Of a stretch of 64,000 bases of DNA, positions 59,650 through 64,000 are shown piece after piece. This DNA is from Laguncularia racemosa. Taxonomy: Eukaryota; Streptophyta; Magnoliopsida; Myrtales; Combretaceae. How positions within the stretch are numbered: position 1 is the first letter of the stretch; the number at the start of each line of letters is the position of its first letter. The DNA is taken from contig JBBMOL010000065.1 of the NCBI GenBank assembly GCA_037954665.1, positions 2,170,001 through 2,234,000 of the forward strand, written 5' to 3'. The notes under the pieces are model-generated. The model had not been told where the DNA came from and searched no databases. It saw only the letters and a list, made by a program, of their open reading frames with translations. The position numbers and the translations under genes were made by a program.

Positions 59650-61606
59650 TTAAACTAGCAAAATACTAAATATGGTACAAAACTTGCAACAATTATAAAA
59701 AAAAAATACTAAACATGAAATTTAAATCTAGTAAAATTACCATAATTGAGAGAAAGTATAAGGGACTTACAATTGCAATGGCATAAAGAAGGAAGACTAG
59801 AACACCAAAACATAAAAATAGAATCGAAAACTGGCCTAAATTGCAAATCACCACCATAAATTGCCACCTCCAAGAGAGTGTCAAACACCACCAAGGAAAG
59901 GAGAAAGCTCCTTGTATTAGCCCTTTTTTATGTTTAGAAGAAAACAAACTTGAATAGGAATGAGTAGAGGGAGCTAAGTGGTTTTTATAGGGGTGTTTAC
60001 TACCTATTTAATTAATTTTTTAATGATTTTGTGGGTGAAAAATTCTAGAAATTTGCACACATATTCCATGCAATTTAACAAGTATCTGGTTAAATTTTCA
60101 TAATTTTCAGACACTTGATTGATTTTTGGTGAATTAGTTGGGTTATTTTGTTACTGTTCAAAATTTTTTCAGATTTTCCCGTGAACTTTCAGATTTTGTT
60201 CCATATTTTGATGATCTCTTGATATTTTTACTCACCATTTACTTGTAAGGTGACACCTATTTAGTTGAGTAGCTAATTTTTGGTGATTTTATGGTGTGTT
60301 TATGGGTATGGGATATTTTTGTCAAATTTATGTATTAGATCATATTATTTTATTATTTTTCTTAATTTTCGAAAATAATATCTGGTTATTAAGTGTTGAT
60401 AGTGTCCTTGTCATGTTAATAAGGTTGAGACATAGGTCCTTGTCGATGTCTTAATATGGCATTTTTACTTTTTACTTGTCTATTTTTACTATTTACTAAT
60501 TTGTATTTTACTTTATATTATAAAATTTTAATTATACTTTAAATTTTTAAATTTTATCATAATTTTTTACTTTTATTGTAACTTTTCACCTTTAAGGTAA
60601 ATTTTGGTTTTTAGGGCCTTTTGATCTATTTTATCTATTTTTCTCAATCAATGTAGGTTTCCTAATTTCTATTTATATTTTAGGGCCTTTAGGCTTTCTA
60701 ACTATATTGGATGGTTGAGTAGTGTTGAATTCTTCAAGTTGGGCTTGATTATCTAGATAATGTGAGTAATCTTCTCTCTTGGCTTAACTTTTGGTTGTCC
60801 ATCAAATGAAATTTCTATACTTTAGGGTGTATCATTACTGTTTTACATTGATTTTAGTTGTTACTATGCTAGGTTCTGACTTAGGTTTTGAGTTAGGTAC
60901 TATATTAGGTTCTAATCCATATCTTCTATATTGGTTGTTCTTACAATTTGTGCCTGGGATTCTTGGGTGCTATAACAAATCTCTCATTAGTCTCTAGCTT
61001 CTGCAACCAAGGAAAACATTGCTATAAGAAACAAATGTAAAATTGAACCTACTATTGTCCCTTCTACTACTATGGTATTGCTTACCTCGCTTTTGCAGAG
61101 AGAACTTTTTTCTCCCATGACGATATGATGTTTCGTTTTGGTACTACCTTTAGCCCTTTATCATTTTTGTCTGAAATCTTTTTGAATAAAATTATAAATA
61201 AATACATATGCTCAATGAAGATTGTTGTTTATCAAATGATCACTACCATTTGGCGCTAGTATATATTTTCTATAATAATTTCCCTTTTAGTTTTGTTTCT
61301 TGTTTGTCACTCTTCCTCTTAAGAAAAACCTCTAGCATTTGATTGACAGTTTAGGTTATATGTTGAGCGGTAGAACTGTTTATTTGCTTTGTCTAAATTT
61401 GCAACTACAAATCATGGTAGATAAATATAAAATAACTTATTCACTAGTACATCGTACAAGTACTTCCTGTTTAGTATACAAAGTTACCCATTAAGGAAAA
61501 AGGAGGTCGACCGATGAACTAATTCCAATTCTTAAAGATTATGGGGATATAGATAAAATGAAAGTACTTCCCCTTAGGTATTTTTTATCCTGAACTTGAT
61601 ACCTAT
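59650..61606 (+). repeat. Segmental block 2, remainder, with promoter-like unit U7
   Basis: 59650-61050 aligns with 5236-6580; 61050-61606 aligns with 11249-11805 (AATACATATGCTCAATGAAG at about 61200, TTAAAGATTATGGGGATAT at about 61533). There is no copia-2 here (empty site near 61050) and no LTR-A (empty site near 61585). It is cut at 61606 by the copia element to the right. Confidence 0.8.
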
Positions 61607-62032
61607 TGATGTGGGCATCGTAGCTAACACGGGTTGATTAGGCGTGTCTTTTATAAGGCACGGCCGTGTAATGTGTCTAGAAGCTCCCAGAAACATACAT
61701 AGCCTGATACACGGCCAAAAGGCACAGTCGTGTATTGTGTCAGGAAGCTCCCAGAAACATACATGGCTTGATACATGGCTAAAAGTCACAGCCGTAAATA
61801 TTGAGATATTTGTTATGTGATTTGTTCTGTAAATATGGTATGTAAATATGGCATGTATATCTTGTATTTTATTTTTCGGTAGAAGAGGATTTGTTTTCCT
61901 AGTTTGTAGGATTTGGTTGCTTAGAAAAGATATGGAAAAGATATCCTCCTGCTGTATATATTTGGACGTGAGTTATGGAAAAAGCATAGGAGGGAAAAGA
62001 GTCTTCTTGATCCCATGGTTTGTTAATTTTCA
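61607..62032 (+). repeat. 5' LTR of copia element (copia-3)
   Basis: TGATGTGGGC... to ...TTAATTTTCA, 426 bp. It interrupts the unit phrase CTTGATACCTTTTGGG, which is continuous in other units, so the left boundary is fixed to within a few bases. It contains three 64-bp-spaced copies (61659, 61723, 61787) of the CACGGCCGTG-bearing minisatellite also seen at 1252-1515. Confidence 0.88.
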
Positions 62033-62049
62033 TGGTATCAAAGCCATTG
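62033..62049 (+). other. copia-3 primer-binding site
   Basis: TGGTATCAAAGCCATTG directly follows the LTR end CA. It is the tRNA-Met-type site of plant copia elements, with one difference from TGGTATCAGAGC in the core. Confidence 0.9.
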
Positions 62050-62062
62050 TAGACATAAAACA

Positions 62063-64000
62063 ATGGTTGGATCACAAACAAGTGAGGTCAAGGAAGAAAT
62101 GCTTCCTCAAAGGAAAACAATCTCTCCTTATGATATTACCTCATTAGATAATCCAGGATTGGTTATCTCTCAAGTACAATTGAGAGGAGACAATTATGAT
62201 GAATGGGCACGGTCTGTGAGAACGGCTCTACGAGCTCGGAAAAAATATAGTTTCCTTGATGGTACAATCAAAAAGCCTGATGATAATTCATCTGATCTTG
62301 AAGATTGGTGGATGATTAATTCTCTATTGATGTCATGGATTTGTAATACAATCGAATCCTCACTTCGGTCTACTATCTCTCACGAAGAAATAGCTTAACG
62401 TTTATGGAACGACATTAAGGATAGCTTCTCAATAGCTAATGGTCCACGCATTCAACAACTGCGAAGTGAATTGGCATAATGCAAATAAAGGGGGATGACT
62501 TTGGTGAATTACTTTAGAAAAATGAAGCAAATATTAGGATGAACTAGCAAACTATGATTAGATTCCGTCGTATAAGTGCGGTATGTGTACGTGCAATCTC
62601 GCAGCAGAATTTGAAAAGAAAAGAGAGGAAGAACAAGTTCATGCTCTGCTCATGGGGTTGGACGAAAATATCTACGGCACAGTGAGGAGTAATATCTTAG
62701 CCCAAGATCCACTTCCTAATGTTAATCGAGCATATTCCATGCTGATTGCTGAGGAAAGGGGTAGGACCATAACCCGAACTAAAGAGGAGAGGCAAGACGT
62801 CATGGCATTTGCAATGAGAGGAAAAGGAGAAACAAGAAACAAAAGTGGGTTGTATTATACCCACTGCAAACATACAGGACACGAAGCAGATAATTGCTTT
62901 GCTCTCCTCGGATATCCTGAGTGGTGGGGTGTTCGACCAAAGGGAAATGGAAGGAGTATAGGGCGAGGATGAGGCTTCAACAGCACTCAACAACATCAAA
63001 ATCAGGCAAGCTTTAGACGAGGACATGAAACAGCAAAGGCAAATAACGTGTCTAGCAACAGCACTTGCGTGAAGGACAAAGGACCTATAGTGACAGCAGC
63101 GGCTGGGAATGGTATAAAGACAAATCTCGGTCTCGATCAGGAGCAGTGGACCTCATTGATGAAGCTAATCAATAGTCAAAAAAACACTGCTAAAACACTG
63201 AGTGGTAAGCTCTCCAATTGGATAATTGATACAGGGGCTTCGCATCACATGACGGGAAGTATGTACGGAATGAAGAGAGTGCGAAATATCGATCCGTGTT
63301 CTGTTGGACTTCCGAATGAGAGCAAGACTGTGGCAACAGAGGAAGGACAACTTGTCCTTGATGGAGATTTGTGTGTCACGAATGTTCTCTTTGTTCTTGA
63401 ACTAGAATGCAATTTGATTTCGATATCGCAACTTATTGATTCATCTAAATGTATTGTCTATTTCACCAATTCCATGTGTGTAATGCAGGACCCCACTTCG
63501 AGGATGCTAATTGGTGCAGGTGAAAGACGGGATGGACTCTACTACTACAAAGGAGTGCCACGAGTTCAAGCAATGAAGATTGAAAGTGAAGGGAGTTTGG
63601 AGATATGGCATCAGCGGTTGGGACATCTGTCATTAAAAGTGACCAAGTTAATGTCTAGTGTGAGTCATAATAAAGACAGTGATAGCAAGAATAAATGTTG
63701 TGATATTTGTTTATAAGCAAAACAATCTAGAGATTCATTTCCTGTTAGTCATCATCGTGCTTCTGATATATTTGAACTTATACACTATGATTTGTGGGGT
63801 CCTTACCGGATTTTGTCCTCATGCGATGCTTCATATTTTTTAACTGTGGTAGATGATTTTTCCCGTGCTGTTTGGATATTTCTACTGATTCACAAAACTG
63901 AGGTAGTTTAAACTCTAAGGAACTTCTTTGCTATGGTGGAAACACAATTTAACAAAAGAGTTAAAATTGTGAAGAGTGATAATGGAATGGAGTTTCAAAA
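62063..64000 (+). pseudogene. copia-3 gag, protease and integrase (5' part), with stops
   Basis: Gag begins at ATG 62063 (SPYDITSLDNPG, VQLRGDNYDEWARSVRTAL). A frameshift near 62538 moves it into the frame that continues with CTCNLAAEFEKKREEEQV and a zinc knuckle (CKHTGHEADNC). The protease has the intact WIIDTGASHHMTG (about 63220-63258). Integrase starts at about 63600 with IWHQRLGHLS..CCDIC, the first catalytic Asp in DLWGP, the second in VVDDFSRAVWIF/SDNGMEFQ, and runs off the window. Stops lie at 62396 (TAA), in the 62460-62560 stretch, and at 62970 (TGA), 63714 (TAA) and 63909 (TAA). Several fit C-to-T change of Arg or Gln codons. It is non-functional as it stands but younger than copia-2. 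Confidence 0.93.

Noticed and set aside
61848..62147. 99-codon frame across LTR and primer-binding site
   Set aside because: Lies in LTR and leader sequence of copia-3; the gag start at 62063 in another frame matches the family.
1..64000. CRISPR arrays, operons, bacterial-type genes, integrated viral genes
   Set aside because: The regular repeats found are minisatellites or LTR modules. Spliced gene structure and plant retroelements show a plant nuclear genome, and no viral capsid or movement-protein motif was seen.

Overview
The window is AT-rich nuclear DNA of a flowering plant. It is dominated by decayed LTR retrotransposons, nested and duplicated repeats, and low-complexity tracts. I can support one intact host gene: an LRR receptor kinase of the MIK2-like (LRR-XII/XIIb type) group at 46360-49329 on the plus strand, 964 residues in two exons. 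Everything else with coding character is retroelement debris full of stops and frameshifts, or open frame that exists only because a repeat has a multiple-of-three period. I do not see a convincing new biological system. The most unusual structure is a family of duplicated segments that resemble the promoter of the kinase gene but lack a kinase body.

Layout. 1-1515: 3' end (RT, RNase H, start of 3' LTR) of a Ty1/copia element. 2571-6580 continuing at 11249-12790: segmental block 1, split by a degenerate copia element (6581-11242) with target duplications, and carrying a hAT-type MITE at 4655-5206. 13550-13980: inverted copy of part of that block. 15590-20400: a further copy of the promoter-like unit, interrupted by a solo gypsy-type LTR (16652-18511) with a perfect ATTTA duplication. 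21820-22697: another partial unit. 22698-26488: a minus-strand gypsy-type element reduced to two LTRs and about 1.2 kb of interior. 26489-30872: a minus-strand Ty3/gypsy gag-pol pseudogene with leader, primer-binding site and LTR; a polyprotein tail (30873-31251) lies on the other side of that LTR. 31252-35885: a very long LTR-like block holding a CA-rich 42-bp minisatellite and triplet-rich DNA. 35886-41240: two or three more promoter-like units with LTR inserts. 41241-46039: LTR fragment, AT-rich DNA and several tandem repeats. 46040-49329: promoter and body of the kinase gene. 49330-56800: no gene found; a CACTA-type transposon end sits at 54961. 56801-57531: 280-bp tandem duplication inside an LTR fragment. 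57522-61606: segmental block 2, paralogous to block 1. 61607-64000: 5' LTR, primer-binding site, gag, protease and start of integrase of a second copia element, which shares a 64-bp LTR minisatellite with the element at the left edge.

How it fits together. A segment that includes the kinase promoter was copied repeatedly, partly after a gypsy LTR had landed in it (three copies share the LTR at the same site, two lack it). Later copia insertions hit individual copies. The paralogous empty sites let several insertions be mapped to the base from this window alone. The likely host role is confined to the receptor kinase, a plasma-membrane protein with extracellular LRRs; its catalytic loop reads HHD where HRD is usual.
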